Origin: Bog-473 sp963763575
Lineage (GTDB): Bacteria; Actinomycetota; Acidimicrobiia; Acidimicrobiales; RAAP-2
Direction: 5' to 3'
DNA: 64,000 nucleotides
Assembly: GCA_963763575.1 (NCBI GenBank)
Contig: CAVXPD010000016.1
Span: forward strand, 1 to 64,000
Each line of letters opens with the position of its first letter. Position 1 is the stretch's first letter. Below, piece after piece: positions 1 to 8,736 of the stretch. The notes beneath the pieces are model-generated. The model was not told the DNA's origin and did no database searches. It was given only the letters and a program-made list of their open reading frames with translations. A program made the translations under genes and the position numbers.

Positions 1-78
1 ACTCACTCACTCCTCGACTCGACTCGCCACCTCCACTCGACTCGACCCAAACTGGGAGTAGGGAAGCCACTCCTCCTC
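1..78. other. low-complexity pyrimidine-rich edge
   Basis: Non-coding edge of the window made of short CTC/CGACTC iterations running up to the stop codon of the patatin gene. It contains CGCCACCTCCA at 25-35, which also ends the tRNA-like fragment at 2227-2247. The surrounding bases here are not tRNA-like, so the match may be chance. Confidence 0.4.
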
Positions 79-1104
79 CTACTCGGGGCCAGTCGCCGCC
101 GCGCCGCGACACTGCTTCTTGTATTTGTCCCAGTCCCAGGTCTGAAGAAACTGCTCGGCGGACTTGGCGCCGTTCGCGACGACCATTTGCCGCTTCTTCG
201 CTGACGCGTCGAACTCGACGATGCCGATGCCCGCAGTGTCAACGCGGATCGTCCGGCAGTCGACGCAAGGCTGCTCGAGGTGGGTCTGGTCGTTGCCTAC
301 GATCGCTGTGGCCACGACCTGCTCGAGCACCCGCCCAGCCGGCAACAGCCGGAGAGTCCGCAACGCCGGATGAGCGATGGGCGGCAACAGTTGGGCGCTG
401 CCGACCGGCAGATCGGGGAGGATCTGGATCCCGAACGTCGGCCAGCGTGGCGTATTGCCATCGGTGCGATCGAAGATCTCGACGGGGAAGTTCGACAGAA
501 CCCCACCGTCCACCAAGGTGGTCGCCTCGCCGGTCTTGCCATCATGGATCGTGACCGGCTCGAAGAAGAGCGGAATGGACATCGACGCCCGCACCGCGTC
601 CGCGACGATTTGATCGTCGGGATTGAGGTTCAATAGCCGGTAATCCCATGGCAACCGCAGAAGCCGACCCCTCGTCACGTCGGTCGCCATCACGACGAGC
701 TTGTACTGCTGGTTGTCCAAGAGATTCGGATCCGCTCCGGCGTCGGTCCGGCGCAGGTCGCCAAAGGTCGAGACGCCGAAACCCTTTAGCTTTTCGAAGA
801 CGAAGTCGCGCACATAGTCACCCTCGTAGGCCCCGCCATTGCGCAGCAGCGAGAAGCCCTCGCTCACAATCGGCAATCCGGGCGGGCCGCGGTCAGGCAC
901 ACGCTCGTATTGAAGGCAGCCCATCGCTTCCGTGAGCTGTTCCGCATTGAGCCCCGCGGCCAGGAAAGCCCCGGCGATCGAACCCGCCGACGTGCCAGCC
1001 ACGCGCTCGACGGTGTAACCGGATCGCATCAGCTGATCCACGGCGCCGACCAACCCCACACCCTTGACGCCACCGCCCTCGAGCACCAGATCCACCTTCG
1101 GCAT
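79..1104 (-). CDS. patatin-like phospholipase
   Basis: Serine acyl hydrolase of the patatin/RssA family, predicted to cleave acyl chains from phospholipids with a Ser-Asp dyad. The N-terminus carries the oxyanion-hole motif GGGVKG (residues 10-15) and the nucleophile elbow GTSAG (37-41, Ser39). A DGG motif in the second half supplies the catalytic Asp. At 341 residues it is about normal length for a single-domain bacterial patatin, with no signal peptide or membrane segment. ATG at 1104 is preferred; GTG at 1107 is possible. It lies 84 bases downstream of the nucleotidyltransferase gene on the same strand, so XRE, nucleotidyltransferase and patatin may be co-transcribed. Patatins are effectors in some cyclic-nucleotide defence systems, but this type also occurs as an ordinary housekeeping enzyme. 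The family is sure; the role is open. Confidence 0.9.
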   Translation of the reverse strand: MPKVDLVLEGGGVKGVGLVGAVDQLMRSGYTVERVAGTSAGSIAGAFLAAGLNAEQLTEAMGCLQYERVPDRGPPGLPIVSEGFSLLRNGGAYEGDYVRDFVFEKLKGFGVSTFGDLRRTDAGADPNLLDNQQYKLVVMATDVTRGRLLRLPWDYRLLNLNPDDQIVADAVRASMSIPLFFEPVTIHDGKTGEATTLVDGGVLSNFPVEIFDRTDGNTPRWPTFGIQILPDLPVGSAQLLPPIAHPALRTLRLLPAGRVLEQVVATAIVGNDQTHLEQPCVDCRTIRVDTAGIGIVEFDASAKKRQMVVANGAKSAEQFLQTWDWDKYKKQCRGAAATGPE

Positions 1105-1188
1105 CACCTCAAGTTACAGACCCGGGTTACCGACCGAAACCACCGATGACGCGACCGTTCGAGCCCTACGGCTCCTCGCGTCGTTCGG

Positions 1189-1692
1189 TCAGTCCCGACG
1201 GCCGCTGACGAACCGGCGCAGGACGACCACCGCCCGAACATCCTTTTCTCGCCCCGCTTCCTCCTTAGAGCGGAGAATGTCCTCGAGACTGGCAGCCCGG
1301 GCGTGCTCGCCGCCCACCTCAATGAGCACGGAGTCGCCAATCAGGTCCTCATATCCCGCCGAGGCAGCCGCCGGAGTGAAGACAAGGTCGAAATCGCCGG
1401 CTGCACACGTCAGATTCAACATCGACATGTGAGCGAGCGACGTCGCGTCGTGCGCGAAGGGCAAGCCTTCATCCAGGTCGTTCACCCTGATTCCGGCGCC
1501 AAGCCCCTCGAGAGCCTTGGAGAGTCGCCTCAGGTTGGCTCGGTCGCGCCGGGGTGTCACGTCGACGTCGTGGGTCGCTTCGATCGGAGCTCCCTGCGCA
1601 ATAGCGGCAAAAGCGCCGATGATGACGTACTCCACTCCATGCTGATTGAGCGCAGCGAGGATGTCCTCCGCCGCAAGCTCCGGTCGGCTCAC
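1189..1692 (-). CDS. small nucleotidyltransferase-fold protein (MNT/AbiEii-like)
   Basis: A 167-residue protein with the look of a minimal nucleotidyltransferase. A helical N-terminus leads to a hydrophobic strand (YVIIGAFAAIAQG, about 22-34) and a D-x-D pair in HDVDVTP (Asp42, Asp44), the usual metal-binding motif of the fold. The C-terminus ends in charged helices with EDILRSKEEAGREKD, a pattern seen in stand-alone MNT-type and AbiEii-related proteins. It is too short for a CBASS-type CD-NTase, and no clear GS motif precedes the DxD. GTG start at 1692 overlaps the XRE gene's stop (shared bases 1689-1692), so translation is probably coupled. Pairing with an XRE regulator resembles toxin-antitoxin or abortive-infection modules; substrate and target cannot be read from the sequence. 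Confidence 0.85.
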   Translation of the reverse strand: MSRPELAAEDILAALNQHGVEYVIIGAFAAIAQGAPIEATHDVDVTPRRDRANLRRLSKALEGLGAGIRVNDLDEGLPFAHDATSLAHMSMLNLTCAAGDFDLVFTPAAASAGYEDLIGDSVLIEVGGEHARAASLEDILRSKEEAGREKDVRAVVVLRRFVSGRRD

Positions 1693-2030
1693 CGCTTCCG
1701 TGCGTTGGCAGCGAACTGTGCGACGTTGCGGCGATGACGGGCCTCGGCCACCTTCTGCTCACTCTTCGAGCGACGGGCCTGACGCTCTGTCAAGACGCGA
1801 TCGTGGTCGTCAACGGGGGCCAACCGGAATCTGAGCTCGAGCCCACTCCCGGCCAAAATCCGTTGCAGCGTCGGGATGCTCGGCTCGCGCTTTCCGCTCT
1901 CGATCCGGGCGATCTCTGACTGAGAGACTCCAGCTTGCTCGGCCAGCTCCCTCTGCGAGAGGCCGGCCCGCTGACGAGCCAACTGGACGAGTGCACTTGC
2001 GGTTGTCGGCGCCGTATCCACATCCTCCAT
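1689..2030 (-). CDS. XRE-family HTH regulator
   Basis: A 113-residue DNA-binding protein with a Cro/CI-type helix-turn-helix at about residues 17-62 (LSQRELAEQAGVSQSEIARI plus a following ESGKREPS loop). A basic C-terminal tail is rich in Arg, Lys and Gln. It is the first gene of the minus-strand cassette and overlaps the nucleotidyltransferase gene by four bases. An 18-bp inverted repeat directly abuts its start codon (2031-2048), which points to autoregulation. It is probably the repressor or antitoxin-like partner of the downstream nucleotidyltransferase; that pairing is inferred from coupling, not from homology to a named system. Confidence 0.9.
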   Translation of the reverse strand: MEDVDTAPTTASALVQLARQRAGLSQRELAEQAGVSQSEIARIESGKREPSIPTLQRILAGSGLELRFRLAPVDDHDRVLTERQARRSKSEQKVAEARHRRNVAQFAANARKR

Positions 2031-2048
2031 GATAGCGGATCGGCTATC
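2031..2048. promoter_or_regulatory. inverted-repeat operator at the XRE gene start
   Basis: GATAGC (2031-2036), a 6-base spacer, then GCTATC (2043-2048): a perfect 6-bp inverted repeat. It abuts the ATG of the divergently read XRE gene (2028-2030). Size and position are typical of an autoregulatory operator for an XRE repressor. Confidence 0.55.
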
Positions 2049-2151
2049 GAACTTGGACCGACGCTCTGAGGCCGCTCAGGACACGCGAAAGACACGGCGG
2101 CCGCGATATCACCGCGTGCCGAGGCGTGCCAAGGGATGCCAACGCGTACAT

Positions 2152-2682
2152 TTATGTCCCACGGTCGTAGCAGCTAAAGTCGAAACTATGGCGCTGACGT
2201 GCGCTTTTGCAGAATGGACGCCCTCCGTTCGAATCCCGCCACCTCCAAGGGCTCTCACGGGAAATCGTGAGGGTCGTTGGAGGTGCACCGACGCCTTCGT
2301 ACTGTTCCAGAATTGTGTGCGCCCATTCGATGGCGTCGCTGACCCGTAGGCCTGAGGGCTGCGCGCTCGTCCAGAGCTCCAGGTTTTCGGGGCGATTGTC
2401 GTCCCGAACGCCGTTTCGATGATGAACGGTTTCGCCGTCGTGCAAGTGCCTTCCGAGCAGATCCTCTGCCACCAGAATGTGCTCGAAAACATAGGGACCA
2501 CTCGCGGCACGAGGATGACCGGGCGCACGCACCATGACGTAGCCCGCCTTGTGCCTCGTACGACCACCCTTCCAGTTGCCGTTCGCCTCGGCCGACACGC
2601 GATGACAGACTCCCCACGTCGCTGACTTCACCTGTTTGGAGCGACCACATTCGCAAACGCCTTTGGAGCGACACGAGGGCAC
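2152..2682 (-). CDS. HNH endonuclease (phage/mobile type)
   Basis: Predicted HNH nuclease. The N-terminal part has a CECG zinc-knuckle-like element (about 10-13) and a later Cys. The nuclease core shows the pattern FEHILVAEDLLGR, then ETVHHRNGVRDDNRPENLEL (about 66-103), with the His, Asn and His of the family; this type is common in phage and integrated elements. The start is GTG at 2682, but a second cysteine-rich stretch (CRECQRVF) is readable in another frame just upstream (about 2700-2750), so the true N-terminus may be longer and frameshifted. The last ~30 residues are read antisense through a tRNA-like fragment at 2227-2247, so the natural C-terminus was probably replaced when that sequence was joined on. 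Confidence 0.7.
   Translation of the reverse strand: MPSCRSKGVCECGRSKQVKSATWGVCHRVSAEANGNWKGGRTRHKAGYVMVRAPGHPRAASGPYVFEHILVAEDLLGRHLHDGETVHHRNGVRDDNRPENLELWTSAQPSGLRVSDAIEWAHTILEQYEGVGAPPTTLTISRESPWRWRDSNGGRPFCKSARQRHSFDFSCYDRGT
2227..2247 (+). other. tRNA/tmRNA 3'-end-like fragment, possible attachment site remnant
   Basis: Contains a T-loop GTTCGAATCC followed by CGCCACCTCCA, the layout of a T-arm 3' strand, acceptor strand and discriminator base. GGACG at 2216-2220, just upstream, resembles bases that precede the T-arm in tmRNA. The 5' T-stem strand does not pair and there is no rest of a tRNA or tmRNA, so this is a fragment. Such 3'-end copies mark the distal end of elements integrated in tRNA or ssrA genes. 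The orientation would put the intact gene and the element to the left, outside the window. Confidence 0.4.
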
Positions 2683-2900
2683 CGAATGTGACGACTCGAG
2701 GACGAAAAACGCGCTGACACTCCCGGCATCGACGGTACTGCACTCGACAAAAATGACGAGCGGCTGTCACAGGGATCGGCTCACGTTCTCAGCGACAGGC
2801 CATTGGAACGTGGTTCGTTCTGAAGGGGTCGACTGGATGAATTCCGGTTCGGAAGTGTTCAGATTCAGAAGCTTCGTTCAGCGACGCCTGGTGGTGTGAG

Positions 2901-3309
2901 TCATCTTTGCTGCTCGTCCTTTTGGGGAATTTCGTCAGCATGGCGGAGCACGACCTTCCACTCGCCGTCCTCGCGGCGATAGACCTGGGTGCAACGCAGC
3001 GTCCGAGGCTGCGGCTCATGCACCCACGTGACGTGTCATGTGCTCCAGGTCGACGGTGTAGGCCACGTCATCCCCGACTACCGTCACGACGTTTTCCGCC
3101 ACTCGATCGGTGGAACGGATGCCCTTCGCTGCCCAGTCAAGCCGAAGGCTGACTTCCGCCCAGCCTCTCTCGTAACCGCCAAAGGCACCCATAATCACCA
3201 CATCATCAGCACGTGACCAGAGCGCCTTAAATGGTTCGGGCCGTCCCTCCACCAGTTCGCCCAGCGCCTGCTGGCACCTGGAGACGAAGCGGTCCCAGTC
3301 GCTTGCCAC
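2901..3309 (-). pseudogene. SnoaL/NTF2-like protein, frameshifted
   Basis: Small cone-fold (SnoaL/DUF4440-like) protein in two frames. The first (3309-3016) has the N-terminal helices and ADDVVIMGAFGGYERG typical of the family and stops after HMTRHVGA. Reading continues in another frame from about 3015 to the TGA at 2901-2903 with RTLRCTQVYRREDGEWKVV, the expected C-terminal strand pair containing a YRREDG-x-WK motif. Joining them needs one small indel near 3010-3030 and gives about 135 residues, the normal size. Proteins of this fold act as small hydrolases, isomerases or ligand binders; no specific function is assigned. It is either a recent pseudogene or a sequencing error. Confidence 0.75.
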
Positions 3310-3608
3310 GGGTAAATGATGCCAAGGCGCGCACCTAGCCCGAGAGTGGACCCAAGGCCCCTTTGTTCAGACCGCCTCAGAACGCCGTTCGGGGATATTT
3401 GGGGGCCACGATCCACCGGGCTTCATCGCCGAGCCCGGACGGTGCTGGCGGATGGTCTACGACCACAACCTGCAGAGCGACCCACTGGCGTCGAGTCGCC
3501 ATCATGGACCGGGCGGTGGTTCGCTCCTCGAGGCGACCGGTGGTGGCGAGTCTGGGCCGTGTCCCGAGCACCTCGAGGGGCTGACGGGGCTGCGGCAGTT
3601 CGGACGCT
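3310..3608. other. intergenic region, nothing recognised
   Basis: About 300 bases between the NTF2-like pseudogene and a small membrane protein gene. Several frames are open but none has a recognisable motif or ribosome binding site. No tRNA or strong hairpin was seen. Confidence 0.3.
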
Positions 3609-3839
3609 TTAGTGGTCGATGAGAAGCGCCACGATTGCGCAGACGAGGACAACGGTGAGCCCAGCGAGGACCCACGTCAGTCGCTCGAGGCGGCGGCTTG
3701 AGGCAAGCATGCGGCGGGTCAACTCAGCCAACGCCCCCCGTCGGGCATCCTCACTCCCAACTCCAGCAGTCCTGACTAGCTGTTCGTCAGAGTCCTCCCG
3801 TGACGCCGCCGCGACGACGCTCGGAGTCATTGGGATCAT
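3609..3839 (-). CDS. small single-pass membrane protein
   Basis: A 76-residue protein with an acidic/alanine-rich N-terminal half (REDSDEQLVRTAGVGSEDARRG), an Arg-rich amphipathic stretch, and a C-terminal hydrophobic helix (about 54-73, LTWVLAGLTVVLVCAIVALL) followed by IDH. The composition change from basic to hydrophobic is typical of a tail-anchored or single-pass membrane protein. No family is recognised. It is convergent with nothing obvious and lies 5' to 5' with the secreted repeat-protein gene. Confidence 0.5.
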   Translation of the reverse strand: MIPMTPSVVAAASREDSDEQLVRTAGVGSEDARRGALAELTRRMLASSRRLERLTWVLAGLTVVLVCAIVALLIDH

Positions 3840-4043
3840 CCTGCTCTTGGGGCTTGGCCGTCGTCGTGCGTGGGCTGCTCTGGGGTATCGGCTCTTGGCT
3901 CGGTGATCTCGGTTGCGATGGAATCGCGCTTTGGTTCGGAGCCCCCGCCATCATCGGTATGCTCGCCATGATTCGGCGCTGGACGGGGTTCATCCCAAGT
4001 CGTGTCTGAAACGACGAACGCCATTCGAAGGGGGTTCGATGTG

Positions 4044-5967
4044 ATGGATGGGCGTCACTCCTCAACACTGTTGCTTCATCGCTCTTCGTCGCGCCCGCTG
4101 CGGTGGCTGCTCCGAGGTGGAGTGGCCATATGCGTCGCAGCTGGAGGTGTCCTCGCTGTCGTGTCTGGGCCTTCAGCGGCGGCACAGGTCAACTTCGGGC
4201 AGGCGACCGAGGTGACCGCCCCGTCGAATGCTCAGAGCGATCCTGCTGCGCAGCTCCTCGGCGTGTCGTGTTCCTCGACGTCGAACTGCGTCGGCGTCGG
4301 TGACTACTACGACAACTCCGGAGATATCCAGGCAATGGAGGCGACCGAGACCGGCGGGACCTTCGCGCCGGCGACCGAGGTGACTCCCCCGCCGAATGCC
4401 GCGACCACGATTCAGATCCAAGCGCAGCTCTCAGGCGTGTCGTGTTCCTCGACTTCGAACTGCGTCGCCGTCGGCGACTACATAGACAGCTCCGGAAATG
4501 GCCAGGCAATGGAGGCGACCGAGACCGGCGGGACCTTCGCACAAGCGACCGAGGTGACCCCCCCGTCGAATGCTGGGAGTAACTCCGGCGGGGGTCTCAG
4601 CGGAGTGTCGTGCACTTCGGTGGGGAACTGCGTCGCTCGTCGGCGGCTACACGGACAGCTCCGGAAACAGCCAGGCAATGGAGGTGACCGAGACCGGCGG
4701 GACCTTCGCGCCGGCGACCGAGGTGACCGCCCCGTCGAATGCCGCGAGCGATCCCCTAACGGGCTTTAACGCCGTGTCGTGCACTTCGGTGGGGAACTGT
4801 GTCGCCGTCGGCACCTACACGGACAGCTCCGGACATCAGCAGGGAATGGAAGCGACCGAGACCGGCGGGACCTTCGCGCCGGCGACCGAGGTGACTGCCC
4901 CGTCGAATGTTGGGAGCGATCTGGAACAGCTCGTCGACGTGTCGTGCCCCTCTGCGGGCGACTGTGTCGCCGTCGGCCTCTACACGGACAGTTCGGGAAA
5001 TACCCAGGAGATGGAGGCGACCGAGACCAGCGGGACCTTCGCGCAAGCGACCGAGGTGTCCGCCCCGTCGAATGCCGGCAGCGATCCTGATGCGAATTTC
5101 TTCGGGGTGTCGTGCACTTCGGTGGGGAACTGTGTCGCCGTCGGCTCTTACGTGAACAGCTCCGGATTTACCCAGGCAATGGAGGCGACCGAGACCGACG
5201 GGACCTTCGCGCAAGCGACCGAGGTGACTGCTCCGTCGAATGCTGGGAGTGGTGGGTATACCTATGCGGTGCTCGACGCAGCGTCGTGCACCTCGTCAAC
5301 CAACTGTGTCGTCGTCGGCTACTACAACGCCGATAGGTCGGGTCTGATCCAGGCGATGGCGGCCATCTCTCCCCCAACCCCGCCCACCACGAGCGTGGCA
5401 CTTCCGTCGAACAGCGCAACGGTCAGCGGTGACACCTGGCTCGACGCCGCGGCCTCGGCCTCGGCCGGCATCGCCTCGGTCCGCTTCGAGGTGAGCGGGG
5501 GCTCGATCTCCGACCAGGTGGTCGGCTCGGGGGTGGCCACGCTCTACGGATACCTCGGTGCCTGGGACACGACCGACGTGCCCAACGGCACCTACAGCCT
5601 CCAGAGCGTGGTCACCGACACCTTGGGGCAGTCGACGACCAGCGCTCCGATCACGGTCACCGTCGCCAACCAGCCGCTGCAGACCACGGTCCTCGTCCCG
5701 TCGAACGGGGCCACCTTGAGCGGCTCCTCCGCGGTGCTCGACGCCTCGGCGTCGGGGACGAGCGACATCACCGGGGTGCAGTTCGTCATCAACGGCGTGT
5801 CCAGCTTCTATGAGGCGATGGGGCCCGCGGTCGCGACCCTCTACGGCTGGATCGCAGAGTGGAGTCTCAGCGGTGTCCCCGCCGGGACCTACACGATCGA
5901 GAGCATCGCTACCGAGTCGGGCGGGGGGACGGCGACCAGCCCACCCGTCACGGTCACGGTGAGCTGA
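4044..5967 (+). CDS. secreted seven-repeat (propeller-like) protein with two Ig-like domains, frameshifted
   Basis: Exported protein with a signal peptide (Arg-rich start, then LRGGVAICVAAGGVLAVVSG, cut near SAAAQ). It has seven tandem repeats of about 55 residues, each with ATEVTAPSN, then a conserved SC-x5-C pair (for example SCTSVGNCVAVG), then SSG-x-x-QAMEATETGGTF. Seven repeats with one Cys pair each suggest a seven-bladed beta-propeller. After the repeats come two Ig-like modules of about 90 residues (each with VLPSN / SLQSV or related strands). Repeat 3 is broken: up to about 4632 the frame reads GNCVA and then leaves; the rest continues one base out of frame (from about 4635 to 5967). 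One inserted base explains it. ATG 4044 follows a GAAGGGGG ribosome binding site; a GTG at 4002 is a less likely start. Confidence 0.8.
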
Positions 5968-6212
5968 GCCGAGCGCCGACCGTTGGTAGCGGGTGTGGGC
6001 GTGTCCAGATCACCTGGACGGGCTGACCGGGCTGACGGGAGTTCGGCCGGAGGCGCTGACGCCCTCAGGCAGACCATCCCAGAACGCCGTACATAAAGGT
6101 CTGAGTCGTTCTGAAGGCACCTCTTGGGTCCCAAGCTAGCCCTCAACCACTCTAGCGCAGAGCCCGAGCAACCGGCGTATCCTCATCCGACCGTCGGGTT
6201 TGGGGGTGGGTC

Positions 6213-8263
6213 ATGGTTGGACGTCTCTTGCGCGTGGCCGCCACCGCCATCGCGATAGCCGTTGCGCTCGTCACGCCGATAATAGCCACGACGACTACGA
6301 CGCCCGCGTCCGCCAACACTGTCGTCGATGGCTGCACCATCGTGTCGAACCCCACCCCGACGAACTTCACGAACTGTCCCAATGCGGGCTTGGCAGGTGC
6401 AAACCTCAGCGGTGTCAACCTCTCCTTCGCGAACCTGGCTGGCGCGAGCTTCGTGTCGTGTAGCAGCACCCCACCTGCCAACTGCCAGGGCACCGAGCTC
6501 ACCAGTGCCAACCTGACGGACGCCAACCTGTCCGGCATCGATGTCTATGACGAGGTCATCTTCTCTACGTCGGACTTCGCGACCGCCGCCGCCAACTTCG
6601 CCTTCGCGAATCTCAGCGGCGCGAACCTGACCGATACCAGCCTTGGGGGCGCCGACCTCCAAGCCGCGAATCTCACGGATGCCGATCTGATGGGTGGGAG
6701 CTTGGAGTTCCAACAGCCGCTGACCCGAGTCATCATCAGCGCCACCCTGACCGGAGCCAACGTGACCGGCACCATCCTCGTCCCCCCGAACCAAGACGTC
6801 ACGGCGACGAGCCAGGCCGGCGCCGCGGCGACGTGGTCGACACCAGCAGGGATCCCCGGCGAGGATGTGTTCTCCTGCACTCCCGCCTCAGGAGCCACGT
6901 TTCCTCTCTTCGCGAATACAGTTTCCTGCGTGGTCGGCGACACCACTTCGAGCGCCACTGGAACGTTTCAGGTGTACGTGACGCCCACGACCGAGTATTT
7001 CACTCGGGTGCTGATTCCGTCGGGCAGCGTCACGGGCAGCGTCCTCGTCTGCGGTTCCCAAGTCCTCGATGCGGGAGCCAGCGACGCTCCTGGGGTCACC
7101 TCGGTCGTCTTCGAGGTGAGCGGGGGGACCCTCTCCGACCAAGTCATCGCCACGGGCACGCTCACCTATTACGGCTGGCTGGCCAGGTGGAGCACCACGA
7201 GCGTCCCCAACGGCACCTACTCCCTCCAAAGCGTGGCTACCGACGTGGACGCCAGCACCGACACCAGCGCGCCCATCACCGTCACGGTGAACAACCAGCC
7301 GCCGTCGACGCCGTGCTGATCCCCGCCGGCGGGGCCGCCGTCTCGGGGTCGACCGCGCTCCTCGACGCCTCGGCGTCGAGCGCGGCGGGCATCGCCTCGC
7401 TCACCTACGAGGTCAGCGGCAACGGCCTGACCGACCAGGTGGTCGCCACGGGCACGCTCACCTATTACGGCTGGCTGGCGCAGTGGAACACGACGGCGCT
7501 GCCCAACGGCACCTACGACATTCAGAGCGTGGCCACCGACACCGTGGCCGAGAGCACCACCAGCGCGCCGGTCAGCGTCACGGTGGACAACGCGCCACCG
7601 AGCACCGCCGTGCTCATCCCCTCTGACGGGGCGACCCAGTCGGGGACGGCCGCGCTCTTAGACGCCAGCGCCTCGGCCAACGTGACCAGCGTCAGCTACG
7701 AGCTGAGCGGCAATGGCCTCACCGACCAGGTGATCGCCACCGGAACGCTCACCTACTACGGCTGGCTGGCGCAGTGGAACACGACGAGCGTGCCCAACGG
7801 CACCTACACCCTCCAAAGTGTCGCCTCCTATGCCGGTGGGGTGGGCGGTACGAGCGCGGGCATATCCGTCACCGTCGACAATCCGAGCCTGGCCGACCTT
7901 GCCAACTCGTCGTTCACGGCGACACCGTCGGTCGGTGGAAGCGGCTGTGGCATCGTGCATTTGACGTTCGACGCGGTATACCCAGGCAGCGCGGCCGTGG
8001 GTAACGTGACCCTCCACATTGCCGGCTGCGTTTCAGATCCTTTCACGTACGCCGGGTCCTTCACGATCACGACCGGCGTTGGCACGCTGGGCGGCAGTGC
8101 CTCCGGCACGGTCACCGAACAGATCATCGGAGGAATGCTCGAGGAGAGCTATCAGATAAATCTCCCCGTGACGACCGCGACCGGCTCCTTCGCAGGAATG
8201 ACGGGAAGTCTGGTGTTCTCCACGTCGTCTCAGCCAACCATCGCCTCTGTCGCCGTTGAATAG
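6213..8263 (+). CDS. secreted pentapeptide-repeat protein with three Ig-like domains, frameshifted
   Basis: Exported protein: signal peptide at residues 1-34 (VAATAIAIAVALVTPIIA, cut after ASA). It then has a pentapeptide-repeat region with A(N/D)Lxx units (GANLSGVNLSFANLAGASF, later TSANLTDANLSG and further runs, about 55-190), which normally forms a right-handed quadrilateral beta-helix. Three Ig-like modules of about 90 residues follow, each containing TYYGWLA-x-W and VPNGTY-x-LQSVA, and then a C-terminal beta-rich domain ending SVAVE. The frame breaks near 7310: after NNQPPST one G appears to be missing and the reading frame that continues as AVLIPAGG runs to 8263. The Ig modules match those of the preceding gene, so the two share C-terminal parts but differ at the N-terminus. 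Probable role is surface attachment or binding; ligand unknown. Confidence 0.8.
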
Positions 8264-8725
8264 TCCGTCCAGGCCGCGCAATGATCCCGGCCTGAACCCT
8301 CCCGATGACCCGAGTCGATCCGGCGAGAAATCTCCCCGCCTGACAAGCAGCAGTCACATCTCCAACGTCTGTCATTTCGAAGGGTCGTAGTCCAACCGTC
8401 CCATCCGACTTCGAGAGCAAGCTCTCGAGTTCGCCGGCAAATTCGTTGACGTTTGCGTCGGCGTAGAACGTCTCCTGCCATCGGCCGAGAGACCATTCCG
8501 CCTGATCTCCACGATCGCGACCATGTAGTTGGGGGCTCTCGCATAAAACCGATGTTCGATTCGATGTACGCCCGCAACATCCCGAGTCCGGGCGGCTCGG
8601 CGAGGATGCGGGGGTCATGTACGCCTTCCGCTCCGCGATGATCTCGGCCACTGCTTGCCTGATCAGCTCGTCCTTGCCGGCGAAGTGGTAGCCGATAAGC
8701 CCTTTGCTCGGCAGACGAGCTGTCG
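8250..8725 (-). pseudogene. TetR-family regulator, decayed and 5'-truncated
   Basis: Remnant of a TetR regulator spread over several frames. The second half of the HTH region survives (KGLIGYHFAGKDELIRQAVA, near 8660-8715). A helical segment with MLRAYIESNIGFMRE follows, then NYMVAIVEIRRNG in another frame, then GLRPFEMTDVGDVTAA near the end. These are the usual landmarks of TetR ligand domains. The first ~30 residues of the DNA-binding domain are missing and at least two indels separate the surviving pieces. It faces a truncated ABC ATPase start (8737), a typical TetR/ABC exporter divergence, so an entire drug-efflux locus seems to have been lost. Confidence 0.6.
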
Positions 8726-8736
8726 GATGGCGCCGC

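Noticed and set aside
79..1692. A standard CBASS anti-phage operon
   Set aside because: The nucleotidyltransferase is about half the size of a CD-NTase and lacks its GS motif and helical domain; kept only as a possible novel cassette.
25..2247. Direct repeats CGCCACCTCCA at 25-35 and 2237-2247 as att sites of an element
   Set aside because: The left copy has no T-loop and sits in low-complexity sequence at the window edge; 11 bases is too short to rely on.
3360..6090. Similar intergenic words near 3370 and 6070 (CAGAACGCCGT) as a dispersed repeat
   Set aside because: Only short stretches match; no extended copy or terminal inverted repeats.
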